Source: Spirochaetae bacterium HGW-Spirochaetae-2 (lineage in GTDB: Bacteria; Spirochaetota; Spirochaetia; Sphaerochaetales; Sphaerochaetaceae). From it: DNA of 64,000 nt. This document shows, piece by piece, positions 28,045 to 36,387 of the stretch; positions within the stretch are counted from its first letter, which is position 1, and each line of letters begins with the position of its first letter. The notes under the pieces were generated by a model, which saw only the letters and a list, made by a program, of their open reading frames with translations, had not been told where the DNA came from and did not search any database. Location: contig PGXW01000021.1 in the NCBI GenBank assembly GCA_002839355.1, positions 1-64,000 of the forward strand, read 5' to 3'. The translations under genes were made by a program, and so were the position numbers.

Positions 28045-28839
28045 TCAGGTGGTGAGCAGATCCTCGTCGGAGGCATATTCCTGGTTCTTGATCGATTTGA
28101 ACATTTCCACCAGTTTCTGTACTGTCAACGACTTCTTCTCCTCTGCTGTCAGGTCCAGGATGATGCGTCCCTCATCCATCATGATCAACCTGTTTCCAAA
28201 ATCAATCGCGTGCTGCATATTATGGGTGACCATAAGGGAAGTAAGCTTGTAGCGTTCGATGAATTGCGTGGTGAGATCCATGACAATCTGCGCATTCCTG
28301 GGATCCAACGCGGCGGTGTGTTCATCGAGCAGGAGCATTTGAGGACGGCTCAGCACAGTCATGAGCAACGTCAGGGCCTGCCGTTGACCTCCGGACAACA
28401 GTCCCACATTGTCTTTCAACCGATCTTCCAGACCCATGGACAACTGTTTCAATTCTTCCTTGAAATAACCTCTCTTGCTGGCATTCAAGGTGATCTTCAA
28501 TCCTTTCATACCTTTGTGGAGGGCTGTGACCATATTGTCTTCGATCGACATTTTCGCGGCTGTTCCCTTTGTAGGGTCCTGGAAAATGCGGCCTATGGTG
28601 AAAGCCCGCTTGTATTCGGGGGTATTCGTGACATCCTTGCCGTTCAAGGTGATTTTACCCCCGGTAACCGGATAGGTACCACTGATCAGATTGAACAGTG
28701 TGCTTTTCCCTGAGCCATTGCTCCCGACCACGGTAATGAAATCCCCGTCTTTGACCGTAAGGTCAATGTATTCTATCGCCGTCTTCTCATTGACCGTCCC
28801 TGGGTAGAAAACCTTGGATATCTGTTCAATTTTCAACAT
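28045..28839 (-). CDS. ABC transporter ATP-binding protein (TrpZ-like)
   Basis: A 264-residue ABC ATPase energising the adjacent permease. Walker A is GSNGSGKST near residue 40, the signature region reads LLSGGQRQALTLL, Walker B MLLLDEHTAAL, and the switch His is in MVTHNM. The EHTAAL form is typical of the ATPases paired with ABC_sub_bind (TrpX-type) binding proteins in TrpXYZ transporters. ATG 28839 follows GGAGG by six bases and overlaps the permease end by 14 nt. Confidence 0.9.
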   Translation of the reverse strand: MLKIEQISKVFYPGTVNEKTAIEYIDLTVKDGDFITVVGSNGSGKSTLFNLISGTYPVTGGKITLNGKDVTNTPEYKRAFTIGRIFQDPTKGTAAKMSIEDNMVTALHKGMKGLKITLNASKRGYFKEELKQLSMGLEDRLKDNVGLLSGGQRQALTLLMTVLSRPQMLLLDEHTAALDPRNAQIVMDLTTQFIERYKLTSLMVTHNMQHAIDFGNRLIMMDEGRIILDLTAEEKKSLTVQKLVEMFKSIKNQEYASDEDLLTT

Positions 28840-29785
28840 GGCCAGCCTCCTTGTCCAAGGCTTCCCGACGTTCCTTGTTGCGACGCAATGCTTTTTTCCG
28901 TGCATCGGCACTCGATGCGGCATTCCTGGTCTGGGCGACTATGAGGGAAATGATCACCAGGATACCAGTGAGCAATTTCAGGTCGCTCGGTGTCAGATTG
29001 ATATAGTATCCATAATATCTGCCCAAGAACATGAGGGCCTTGTATATGATGGCTCCGAAAATCACCCGTAGGGTGATCAACGATATCTTGTTGCTGTCGA
29101 ACAGGAACTCGCCGATCATGATTGCCGCAAGTCCTTGGACGACCATTCCCTGTCCCAGGTTCGCATCCGCGAATCCTTGGTATTGGGCCAACAATCCACC
29201 TGAAAGCGCGATCAATCCGTTCGAGAGCGCCATACCGATGACTTTCAACAACTTGGGGTCGATCCCCATGCTGATTATCATCTGTTCATTGCTTCCCAAG
29301 GCACCGATGGCGATTCCCAGGTCGGTCCTGAAGAACACATCGATCAGTTCCTTCACGATCAGGACAATGATCAGCGTTCCGACCAACAAAGCCCAAGGGT
29401 TGGACAGCATGGAGAATATCTTGGGGAATCTCGTGTACAACGTTTCGATGCGGAGCAAAGGTACATTTGCCCTTCCGCCCAAGATGCGGATATTGATCGA
29501 ATACAACATGGTCATGGTCAGGATTCCGGCAAGCAATCCCGGCACCTTCAAGCGGTTGTGTATGGTTGCTGTGATCACACCGGCAATCGCTCCAGCCCCA
29601 GATGCAAGCAAAAGGGCTGTCGCCAGCCCTGTTCCGTTAACTATCGCCATAGTCGCTACGGCGGCTCCTGTAGCAAAGGAGCCGTCGCAGGTAAGGTCGG
29701 CGAAATCAAGTATCCGGTATGATATCAGCACACCGATTACCATGATGGAAAAAATCAATCCATCTACAAAAATACCTTCTAACAT
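28826..29785 (-). CDS. ABC transporter permease (TrpY-like)
   Basis: A 319-residue permease of the branched-chain amino acid/ribose (BPD_transp_2) type. It has about nine membrane helices, with the characteristic early GVLISYRILDFADLTCDGSF segment shared by TrpY-like permeases. A strongly basic C-terminal tail (DARKKALRRNKERREALDK) is cytoplasmic. It lies nine bases after the first binding-protein gene and overlaps the ATPase gene, so all three act together. Confidence 0.88.
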   Translation of the reverse strand: MLEGIFVDGLIFSIMVIGVLISYRILDFADLTCDGSFATGAAVATMAIVNGTGLATALLLASGAGAIAGVITATIHNRLKVPGLLAGILTMTMLYSINIRILGGRANVPLLRIETLYTRFPKIFSMLSNPWALLVGTLIIVLIVKELIDVFFRTDLGIAIGALGSNEQMIISMGIDPKLLKVIGMALSNGLIALSGGLLAQYQGFADANLGQGMVVQGLAAIMIGEFLFDSNKISLITLRVIFGAIIYKALMFLGRYYGYYINLTPSDLKLLTGILVIISLIVAQTRNAASSADARKKALRRNKERREALDKEAGHVEN

Positions 29786-29794
29786 TAGAACTTC

Positions 29795-30790
29795 CTATTT
29801 GACGATTTTCTGACCATTCTGGTATACCACAGCTGCGGTCTCCAGTAAATCGGCAGGAATGGAAATTCCCAATTTCTTTGCGACATCAAGGTTGAACCAG
29901 AGCTCGAAGTCTTCCGGATCGGTCAGGAACTTGGTTCCGATTTCTCCAGGTTTCTTGCCGTCCAACAACTGCGCGACAATTTCGCCAGTCGCAAGTCCGA
30001 TCTTGTAATAGTCGAATCCCCAGGCGACCAGGAAATCCAAGCCATCGACATTCGACGGATCGGCGGTCATGAGTGGGACTCCAGCCTTCGAAGCAACGTC
30101 GTCAACCGAGGGGAGTGCCGAGATGACCGTATTGTCGGTAGCGATATAGATCGCATCGACACGACCGATGATTGCCTGTGTGGCTTGCATGACTTCGGAT
30201 GTATTCGCGACTGCAGCTGGAACGAATGCCACGCCGAGTTTTTGTGCGGCGGCTTTCGCCTGTTCCATGAGGGTAACTCCATTTGCCTCGCCACTGGCAT
30301 AGATATTGCCGATGGTCTTGGCTCCTGTGAGTCTCACCAGCAGTTCGATTTGGGCTGCGACAGGGTTCATGTCGGAAACACCGGTGACATTGTCCGAATT
30401 GGGTGTCGTGTAGGTGGTTACCAAACCAGCTCCGAGCGGATCTGTAATCGCGGAGAAGATGACTGGGATATCACCGAATACGTTCACCAAAGCCTGGGCC
30501 GTCGGTGTCGCGATTCCTACGACCATGTCGACACGGTCGGCTTTGAATTTTTGTGCAATCTGGGCGGAAGCGGAAACGTCGGCATTCGCATTCTGGAAAT
30601 CGAATCTGACCTTCTTTCCAACTGACTTCAGATAGTCCTGCATGCCTGTTTCCACTGCATCGAGTGCAGGGTGGGCGAGGAATTTGGAGACGCCGACCAA
30701 TGGTTCGGACTTGGCTTCTTGTACGCCTGCGGCAGACAACGACGCCACAAGAACAAATGACAGCAGCAACAGTATACCGACTCTTTTCAT
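29795..30790 (-). CDS. ABC transporter substrate-binding protein (TrpX-like), copy 1
   Basis: A 331-residue periplasmic binding protein of the ABC_sub_bind family. An N-terminal signal (MKRVGILLLLSFVLVASLSAAG) is cleaved after an Ala; no lipobox Cys is present. The mature domain starts VGVSKFLAHPALDAVETGMQDYL, with VVGIATPTAQAL and SGEANGVTL typical of the family. Relatives bind tryptophan or tyrosine, but specificity here is inferred only at family level. ATG 30790 follows AAGGAG. It has its own promoter and is a paralogue of the next gene upstream. Confidence 0.88.
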   Translation of the reverse strand: MKRVGILLLLSFVLVASLSAAGVQEAKSEPLVGVSKFLAHPALDAVETGMQDYLKSVGKKVRFDFQNANADVSASAQIAQKFKADRVDMVVGIATPTAQALVNVFGDIPVIFSAITDPLGAGLVTTYTTPNSDNVTGVSDMNPVAAQIELLVRLTGAKTIGNIYASGEANGVTLMEQAKAAAQKLGVAFVPAAVANTSEVMQATQAIIGRVDAIYIATDNTVISALPSVDDVASKAGVPLMTADPSNVDGLDFLVAWGFDYYKIGLATGEIVAQLLDGKKPGEIGTKFLTDPEDFELWFNLDVAKKLGISIPADLLETAAVVYQNGQKIVK

Positions 30791-30821
30791 AACATGCTCC
30801 TTAGCTTGTGATTTGATGGTC

Positions 30822-30850
30822 ACTATAGACCGACCGACAGCTTTTGTAAA
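30822..30850 (-). promoter_or_regulatory. Promoter of binding-protein copy 1 operon
   Basis: Minus strand: TTTACA (30850-30845), 17-nt spacer and TATAGT (30827-30822). A perfect 14-bp palindrome, GGTTATGCATAACC (30854-30867), lies four bases upstream of the -35 box and could be an operator or a weak hairpin ending transcription from copy 2. Confidence 0.6.
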
Positions 30851-30890
30851 GATGGTTATGCATAACCGTGCATAAAGATACGTTAGATAT

Positions 30891-31898
30891 TCAGCGCTGG
30901 ATGGTTTTTCCGCCACGTTGGATTACTGCGGCACTGTCGATCAAATCCTGTGGTACCGAGATGCCGAGCTTGGCAGCGACATCCAGATTGAACCACAATT
31001 CGAAATCGGCCGGATCGGTTATGAAGATGGTCCCGAGCTCTCCTGCAGTCTTTTCCTGTCGCAAGACCTGGGCAACCGCTTCGCCCGTCTTTCTTCCATG
31101 CTTGTAATAATTGAAGCCCCAAACCATGAAATAGTCCAATCCTTGCGCGCTGGTGGGGTCGGCGGTGAATAGGGGGACACCAGCTTGGGCACAGACCTCG
31201 CTGAGACTGTTGATTGCTGAGACGACCGTATTGTCGGTTCCAACGTACAATCCGTCGATCCTGTTCACTATGGAGAGGATAGCTTGCTTGACCTCCGCGG
31301 AATTCGAGACTCCTGCCTCCACAAAGCCCAGCCCCAATTCCGTGGCCGCCTGTTTGACCAAGTCCCTGAGTTGGACTCCATTGGCTTCTCCACTGGTGAA
31401 AACGATGCCGATTGTCTTCGCACCAGTCAATTCGGAAAATACCTTTATCTGGTCATATACCGGATTCTTGTCGGAAACGCCACCAACATTTCCATCGTTC
31501 GGTCTGTAGGTCGGTACCAGGCCCGCTTCCAACGGGTCGGTTATGCCTCCGAAGACTACTGGAGTCTCGGTGAACACGTTCGCCAGGGCTTGTGCAACCG
31601 GTGTGCCGATGCCGACAACCAGATCCGATTTGTCGGCCTTGAACTTCTGTGCGATGGAAGCGGCTGTCGAGATATCCCCGTTGGCGCTTTGTACATCGTA
31701 TGTGATTGAGAATCCCTGTTCTGCCAGATAGTCTTTCATTCCCTGCTCGATGGCATCCAAAGCAGGATGGGTCACTATTTTGGAGACACCAATGGTATAG
31801 GTGCCTTGTGTCTTCTCAATTTGTCCGGTGGCGAACAACGCCGGAGAACATACCGCTAGAGCCACCAACAGGATACATAATTTCCGCATAATCTTCAT
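30891..31898 (-). CDS. ABC transporter substrate-binding protein (TrpX-like), copy 2
   Basis: A 335-residue paralogue of the downstream binding protein, sharing VSKIVTHPALDAIEQGMKDYL, ANGDISTAASIAQKFKAD, VVGIGTPVAQALANVF and DPADFELWFNLDVA. The signal segment (KLCILLVALAVCSPALFATG) is followed by a mature domain of the same length. The ATG at 31898 follows GGGAGGG; the extra 25 codons upstream lie within promoter sequence and are not used. Two receptors feeding one permease would widen or tune substrate range. Confidence 0.88.
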   Translation of the reverse strand: MKIMRKLCILLVALAVCSPALFATGQIEKTQGTYTIGVSKIVTHPALDAIEQGMKDYLAEQGFSITYDVQSANGDISTAASIAQKFKADKSDLVVGIGTPVAQALANVFTETPVVFGGITDPLEAGLVPTYRPNDGNVGGVSDKNPVYDQIKVFSELTGAKTIGIVFTSGEANGVQLRDLVKQAATELGLGFVEAGVSNSAEVKQAILSIVNRIDGLYVGTDNTVVSAINSLSEVCAQAGVPLFTADPTSAQGLDYFMVWGFNYYKHGRKTGEAVAQVLRQEKTAGELGTIFITDPADFELWFNLDVAAKLGISVPQDLIDSAAVIQRGGKTIQR

Positions 31899-31931
31899 TT
31901 TCGATCCCTCCCAGGATATCGTGTGATTTGG

Positions 31932-31973
31932 ACTATAGCCCGATTGCGTGTTTCTGTAAATAGAAACACGCAA
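31932..31973 (-). promoter_or_regulatory. Promoter with -35 inside a 30-nt inverted repeat
   Basis: Minus strand: TTTACA (31960-31955), 17-nt spacer and TATAGT (31937-31932). The -35 box occupies the centre of a perfect inverted repeat, TTGCGTGTTTCT (31944-31955) and its complement (31962-31973) around a 6-nt loop. A repressor bound here would block RNA polymerase. No dedicated regulator gene is adjacent. Confidence 0.6.
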
Positions 31974-31995
31974 GAATCACTGGGATTTTTTCCAA

Positions 31996-32024
31996 GAAAA
32001 AACCGCCAGATGCTTCTGGCGGTT
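31996..32024 (-). terminator. Intrinsic terminator behind the acidic-protein gene
   Basis: AACCGCCAGA-TGCT-TCTGGCGGTT forms a perfect 10-bp stem with a 4-nt loop (32001-32024), followed on the minus strand by six T residues (32002-31997). It separates the acidic protein from the ABC operon. Confidence 0.9.
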
Positions 32025-32049
32025 GGATCGATCGTGTATGGTCTGACAA

Positions 32050-32325
32050 TCAATAATCGAAGGGATCTTCTTCCTCATCGGAAATCTCATCCACATCGAA
32101 GAGCAGGTCGTCTTCCTCCTCCTCTTCCTCAATTACTTCCGTTTCCTCATCGTCAAGGAAAAATCCTTCGAGATCGTCGTCATCCTCTTCCTCGAACTCA
32201 TCGTAATCATCATCTTCCCTGAGCTCGTTCGGGTCGAAGTCATCATCGATCGCCAGTTCTTCCTCATCCTCGATTTCTTCGTCGAAATATTTGTCTTCCC
32301 ACTCATCTTCATCTTGATATTTCAT
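32050..32325 (-). CDS. Extremely acidic small protein
   Basis: A 91-residue protein with 55 Asp/Glu and only three Lys/Arg. It has no signal sequence or membrane segment and is probably disordered, with a scattering of Phe, Tyr and Leu between acidic runs (DEFEEEDDDDLEGFFLDD). GAGGGGG precedes the ATG and a consensus promoter lies upstream, so expression is likely substantial. Similar acidic proteins can mimic nucleic acid, chelate cations or act as chaperone tails; I do not recognise a family. Confidence 0.8.
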   Translation of the reverse strand: MKYQDEDEWEDKYFDEEIEDEEELAIDDDFDPNELREDDDYDEFEEEDDDDLEGFFLDDEETEVIEEEEEEDDLLFDVDEISDEEEDPFDY

Positions 32326-32327
32326 GG

Positions 32328-33401
32328 TTGAACCCCCTCTCAGGAACCGATGTCTACACAGTAGAAGAGAAGAACGTATCTGTCAATTGTAAATCCACAT
32401 CCGATTCCCTACTTTTTCCAATGGGTGATCCCGCAGGGATAGGACCTGAAATAGTCTTGAAGGCACTCAATGCCGCTGCCCATGGCAATTTGGCGACTGT
32501 GGTGGTTCTTGGAGACGAAAAGGTGTTCGAGAAGGTGGCAGCGGACTGTGCATTGGCCAATCCTTTCAAGAAGGTGGTTTCCGACGACGATTCTCTCCGG
32601 GAGGCGCTTGATTCCCATTGCGATACCATATTGTACAACCAGCAGCTGGTCGACCTTTCGAAGTTCACCTACGGTGAGATAGACGGTATGTGCGGACGGG
32701 CAGCCTACGAATCGATCGTACGAGCCGTACGGATTACCCAAAACGGCATGGCAACTGCCCTGGTGACGCCTCCGTTGCACAAGGAATCGTTGCGTGCCGG
32801 CGGAATCCACTCCATCGGCCACACGGAGATATTGGGAGATTTGACCGATAGCCCCTCTCCAATAACCATGTTCGAGACATTGGGACTGAAGATTTTCTTC
32901 ATGACCCGCCACTTGAGTCTTCGTCAGGCCTGCGACTCGGTAACCGAGGAACGGGTCTACCGTTCGATAAAGGAGTGTTACCGTTTGACACTGAACAATG
33001 CCTTCGACATACGGAAACCACTTGTCGTGGCGGCCTTGAATCCCCATGGAGGTGAGCATGGATTGTTCGGTGACGAGGAACAGCTGGCGATTGTCCCGGC
33101 AATCGGGCATGCCCATCGGGATGGTCTTGATGTAGTCGGCCCGGTAGGAGCCGATTCCGCTTTCCATTTGGCGAAGATAGGCAAATATCGGGCGGTGCTC
33201 TCCCTATATCATGACCAAGGGCATATCGCCGCGAAGACACTCGATTTCGATCGGACCATCTCTGTCACCTGGGGACTGCCGTTCCTCAGGACATCCGTGG
33301 ACCATGGGACCGCATTCGATATCGCCGGGAAGGGAATTGCTTCCGAAATCAGCATGATAGAGGCAATCAAGGTCGCTATACGATACCTCGCCGGCAAGTG
33401 A
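32328..33401 (+). CDS. pdxA: 4-hydroxythreonine-4-phosphate dehydrogenase family (PdxA)
   Basis: A PdxA-family NAD-dependent dehydrogenase, in vitamin B6 synthesis acting on 4-phosphohydroxythreonine. Evidence is MGDPAGIGPEIVLKAL near the N-terminus, VTPPLHKESLRAGG, FGHTE-like IGHTEILGDL, NPHGGEHGLFGDEE, and YHDQGHIAAKTLDF with metal-binding His. PdxA2 enzymes for phosphorylated threonate cannot be excluded. The start is uncertain: TTG 32328 has no ribosome binding site, and the only later start, ATG 32421, drops the first beta strand but lies just after TTGTAA-N17-TACTTT (32387-32415). Confidence 0.83.
   Translation: MNPLSGTDVYTVEEKNVSVNCKSTSDSLLFPMGDPAGIGPEIVLKALNAAAHGNLATVVVLGDEKVFEKVAADCALANPFKKVVSDDDSLREALDSHCDTILYNQQLVDLSKFTYGEIDGMCGRAAYESIVRAVRITQNGMATALVTPPLHKESLRAGGIHSIGHTEILGDLTDSPSPITMFETLGLKIFFMTRHLSLRQACDSVTEERVYRSIKECYRLTLNNAFDIRKPLVVAALNPHGGEHGLFGDEEQLAIVPAIGHAHRDGLDVVGPVGADSAFHLAKIGKYRAVLSLYHDQGHIAAKTLDFDRTISVTWGLPFLRTSVDHGTAFDIAGKGIASEISMIEAIKVAIRYLAGK
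32358..32386 (-). promoter_or_regulatory. Strong promoter of the acidic-protein gene
   Basis: Minus strand: perfect TTGACA (32386-32381), 17-nt spacer and TACTGT (32363-32358). A predicted 5' leader of about 26 nt precedes the ATG at 32325. Confidence 0.65.
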
Positions 33402-33408
33402 GCGATAG

Positions 33409-34155
33409 ATGATCCAAGTAGAGAACCTGACGAAAACCTTCACGACAAGGAAGTCCTCCAAACAAGTTGTCGGCGGAATTTCCTTTACCGCAAACGACGG
33501 GGAAGTCTTCGGATTGCTCGGACCAAACGGTGCGGGAAAGACAACCACTTTGCGCACCATCGCGACCTTGCTGCAACCTACGTCGGGAAGCGTTCTGGTG
33601 GATGGTCTGGATGTGGTGGCACACAGCCGGGCAGTACGATATCGGATCGGGTTTCTCACTGGAGAAATGAAGTTGACCGGTCAATTGACCGGAAGAGAAA
33701 TGTTGGAGTTCTTCGGAAATCTCGACCACATGGAAACTGCCCGGATACAACAGAGGATCGGACAACTCGCGCTCGATCTGGATATGGAGCGGTTCCTCGA
33801 TACTCCAATCGCGAAACTCTCCTCCGGCATGTCACAGAAGGTTTCGTTGGCAATAAGCCTCTTGCATGAACCGCACGTTATCATTTTCGATGAACCGACC
33901 AGCAACCTCGATGTGTTGGCGGTGAAGATCGTTTCCGATTTTATCCGGCGTGCGAAGGAAGAGGGCAAATGTGTTGTCCTTTCCACCCATATCTTGAGTG
34001 AAGCCGAGCGGTTGTGCGATCGGATCGGGATATTGTACGAGGGAAGGTTGCTCTGTGAAGGTCCTGTCGATACTGTACTCGCGGAGCATGAAGCCCGTGA
34101 TCTCGAGCAACTGTTCTTCCAATTGGTACAGCAACAAAAGGTGCCGCTATGTTGA
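33409..34155 (+). CDS. natA: ABC exporter ATP-binding protein (NatA-like)
   Basis: A 248-residue ABC ATPase of the NatA/CcmA-type export group. Walker A GPNGAGKTT is near residue 40, the signature LSSGMSQKVSLAISLL near 140, Walker B HVIIFDEPTSNLD near 160, and the switch His in STHILSEAE. NatAB exports Na+ in Bacillus, and the IGFLTGEMKLTGQLTGREML stretch is like NatA, but substrate remains inferred. It begins seven bases after pdxA and overlaps the permease gene by 7 nt. Confidence 0.87.
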   Translation: MIQVENLTKTFTTRKSSKQVVGGISFTANDGEVFGLLGPNGAGKTTTLRTIATLLQPTSGSVLVDGLDVVAHSRAVRYRIGFLTGEMKLTGQLTGREMLEFFGNLDHMETARIQQRIGQLALDLDMERFLDTPIAKLSSGMSQKVSLAISLLHEPHVIIFDEPTSNLDVLAVKIVSDFIRRAKEEGKCVVLSTHILSEAERLCDRIGILYEGRLLCEGPVDTVLAEHEARDLEQLFFQLVQQQKVPLC

Positions 34156-35303
34156 AAGACGCTTTGATCATATTCAGGAAGGAAGTGAAAAACCTATTCA
34201 AGGATCGAAGAACACTTTTCTCGACTTTTTTCCTTCCGTTGCTGGTGCTTCCAATCATTTTCATCGGCATGGGTTCGGTACTCGGCTCGATGGAGAGGGA
34301 CGCCCAGGAATCGACCTATGCAATTTCCATAACCGGCAACCGGGACCCTGTCTTCTTGGAACTGTTGGCGACTTTCCTTTCCTTTACGCCGGTGGCGCAG
34401 CAACAAGCGGAAATCTCGATCGCATTTCCTGCCGGGTATGCACCTGGCATATCGGCGAACGTTGTGGTCTCCTACGATTCGAGTAGTCGTAAAAACCAAT
34501 TCGCGGCTCAGCAAGTGGTGCAGGTTATCAAGGATTACGAGTCTGTCCTGGCCCAGGATTTGCTGTCACATTACGGTTTGGATCGCCAGGACCTGCATAC
34601 ACTGGATATCCTGATGGTCGACGTGGCTTCGGAAGCCACCCGGACCGGAGGCTCCATGCTTGCGATGCTGGTTCCCTATTTCCTGGTGATTTTCCTGTTC
34701 GCCGGTTCCATGAATGCCGGTCTGGATACGACTAGTGGAGAAAAGGAACGCGGCAGCCTTGCAGTCCTCCTGGTGAACCAGGTTTCCAGGACCTCGATAG
34801 CCTGGGGTAAGATACTGTATGTATCGGTTGTCGCCATCTGTTCTGCCCTCGCAACATTTCTCGGTTTGCTGATAACCGTGTATCTTCCGGTCGGTTCGTC
34901 CGCAATGATGGGTCCGGATCTCAGGGCATTCGTCATCGAGGGACATGTATTGGCCATGATTGTAGCGACTTTACTTTCCACGGCGCTTCTGTCTGCTTCG
35001 GTAGTAACCCTTTTGGGCTGCATCGCACGGACAATGAAAGAGGGCAGCAGCTATGTGATGCCGTTGTATATGGTCGTAATTTTAATAGGGGTCACCACCA
35101 TGTATATGGATCCTACAGAACGGGTAGTACTCTTCCTGGTACCGATCGTAAATACCATTTTCATGATGAAAGAGAGTTTTATGGGAATGGCGACTGTAGG
35201 TCATCTGGTTATGACAGTCGTTTCGAATATCTCCTTCGCGACAGTTTGTGCCCTCATGGTGTCCAGACTGTTCAATTCGGAGAAAATATTGCAGACGGTA
35301 TGA
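34149..35303 (+). CDS. natB: ABC exporter permease (NatB-like)
   Basis: A 384-residue ABC-2 permease. The first helix follows KEVKNLFKDRRTLFSTFFLPLLVLP, the NatB-like N-terminal motif. A large extracytoplasmic domain of about 140 residues follows, then five to six helices including the conserved TTSGEKERGSLAVLLVNQVSR cytoplasmic segment. It pairs with the preceding ATPase to form an exporter, probably of Na+ or a small molecule. Confidence 0.87.
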   Translation: MLKDALIIFRKEVKNLFKDRRTLFSTFFLPLLVLPIIFIGMGSVLGSMERDAQESTYAISITGNRDPVFLELLATFLSFTPVAQQQAEISIAFPAGYAPGISANVVVSYDSSSRKNQFAAQQVVQVIKDYESVLAQDLLSHYGLDRQDLHTLDILMVDVASEATRTGGSMLAMLVPYFLVIFLFAGSMNAGLDTTSGEKERGSLAVLLVNQVSRTSIAWGKILYVSVVAICSALATFLGLLITVYLPVGSSAMMGPDLRAFVIEGHVLAMIVATLLSTALLSASVVTLLGCIARTMKEGSSYVMPLYMVVILIGVTTMYMDPTERVVLFLVPIVNTIFMMKESFMGMATVGHLVMTVVSNISFATVCALMVSRLFNSEKILQTV

Positions 35304-35328
35304 CGAGAGAAGAGGCTCGATACAACGT

Positions 35329-36357
35329 ATGAAAAAGTCGATTTCCTATCTATTGGTCTTGGTATTCGCCGCTATGCTTATGGGGTGTGCCACCCATGTT
35401 CCGATCAACTATATGGTTCCCGCCGACGACAACATGTCCGAATTCCGTGACCTGGCGATCGCGAGTGTCGATCCGTACCGGTTCAGTCTGTTGTACGGTC
35501 CCTCCACGACCGTGCCCGATTTGAGTGGCACCTTTCCCATCAGGGTATATTCGGGGTACCAACCGTTCTCCGAGAGATTGCTTGCCAACCATGCGACCGG
35601 TACCCTGTTCGAATCGTTGGATGCCACCGGGTATTTCAACCTTATGGCGCCATCTGAAACCGATCGGTATGGCCGAAGATACGCAAACCTGCATGCACTC
35701 GGCTACGATGCCACGATTGTTGTTGAATTCGAACGGATGGATATCGAGGAATACGTGTATGCGCGGAAAGTTGCTGTAGTGGACAATGTCGAAACCGAAG
35801 AGGTGGAAACGGAGAAGCTCGCATACTATTTGCGGCAAAAGGTGTTTGTATCCCTTTCATACGAAGTCATCGAGAATTCCTCGGGGCGTCGTCGCTATTC
35901 GAGAACGTTCCAGGAGCGGTCTGAACGGACTTTCTCACTGGACCCGGAAGACACCGCCATCATATTTGCTCCTTCGATGACCCCGGTGATCTTGGATATG
36001 GTCGAGCGAATTGTCCTGGACATGACGGATGCCCTGGCACCAAGATGGGTACAGTCGAACGTGGCCCTGATGAAAAACCGACCGACGGCAAGCAGTGTCG
36101 AGACGGCTTACGATGCCGCAAAGGAGGGGCGCTTCGCTGCCGCATACCAAGCATTCATGCGCGAATGGCAGCAAAGTGGTCATGTACCGTCGGGATACAA
36201 TGCCGCGCTTCTTGCGGAATCCTCCGGAAGGCGTGACGAAGCGATTGATCTCATGGGAGAAGTGTTTCAATCCAGTGGGAACAACAAGGCAAAGAGGCAA
36301 CTTGACCGGATGCGCAGGTACCGGTCCGAGCATGCGCTTGCATCGGCGCAATTCTGA
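35329..36357 (+). CDS. Predicted outer-surface lipoprotein
   Basis: A 342-residue lipoprotein. The signal MKKSISYLLVLVFAAMLMGC ends in a good lipobox (LMGC, Cys 20). After it comes a beta-rich domain with RVYSGYQPFSERLLANHATGTLFESLDATGYF and VVEFERMDIEEY, and a C-terminal helical segment (AAYQAFMREWQQSGHVPSGYNAALLAESSGRRDEA) that reads like a TPR unit. It faintly recalls DUF6340-type Bacteroidetes lipoproteins, but that is a low-confidence comparison. It follows natB closely and may share its transcript. Confidence 0.75.
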   Translation: MKKSISYLLVLVFAAMLMGCATHVPINYMVPADDNMSEFRDLAIASVDPYRFSLLYGPSTTVPDLSGTFPIRVYSGYQPFSERLLANHATGTLFESLDATGYFNLMAPSETDRYGRRYANLHALGYDATIVVEFERMDIEEYVYARKVAVVDNVETEEVETEKLAYYLRQKVFVSLSYEVIENSSGRRRYSRTFQERSERTFSLDPEDTAIIFAPSMTPVILDMVERIVLDMTDALAPRWVQSNVALMKNRPTASSVETAYDAAKEGRFAAAYQAFMREWQQSGHVPSGYNAALLAESSGRRDEAIDLMGEVFQSSGNNKAKRQLDRMRRYRSEHALASAQF

Positions 36358-36387
36358 GAACCTTTGGGATAAAGGGGCAAAAATACT

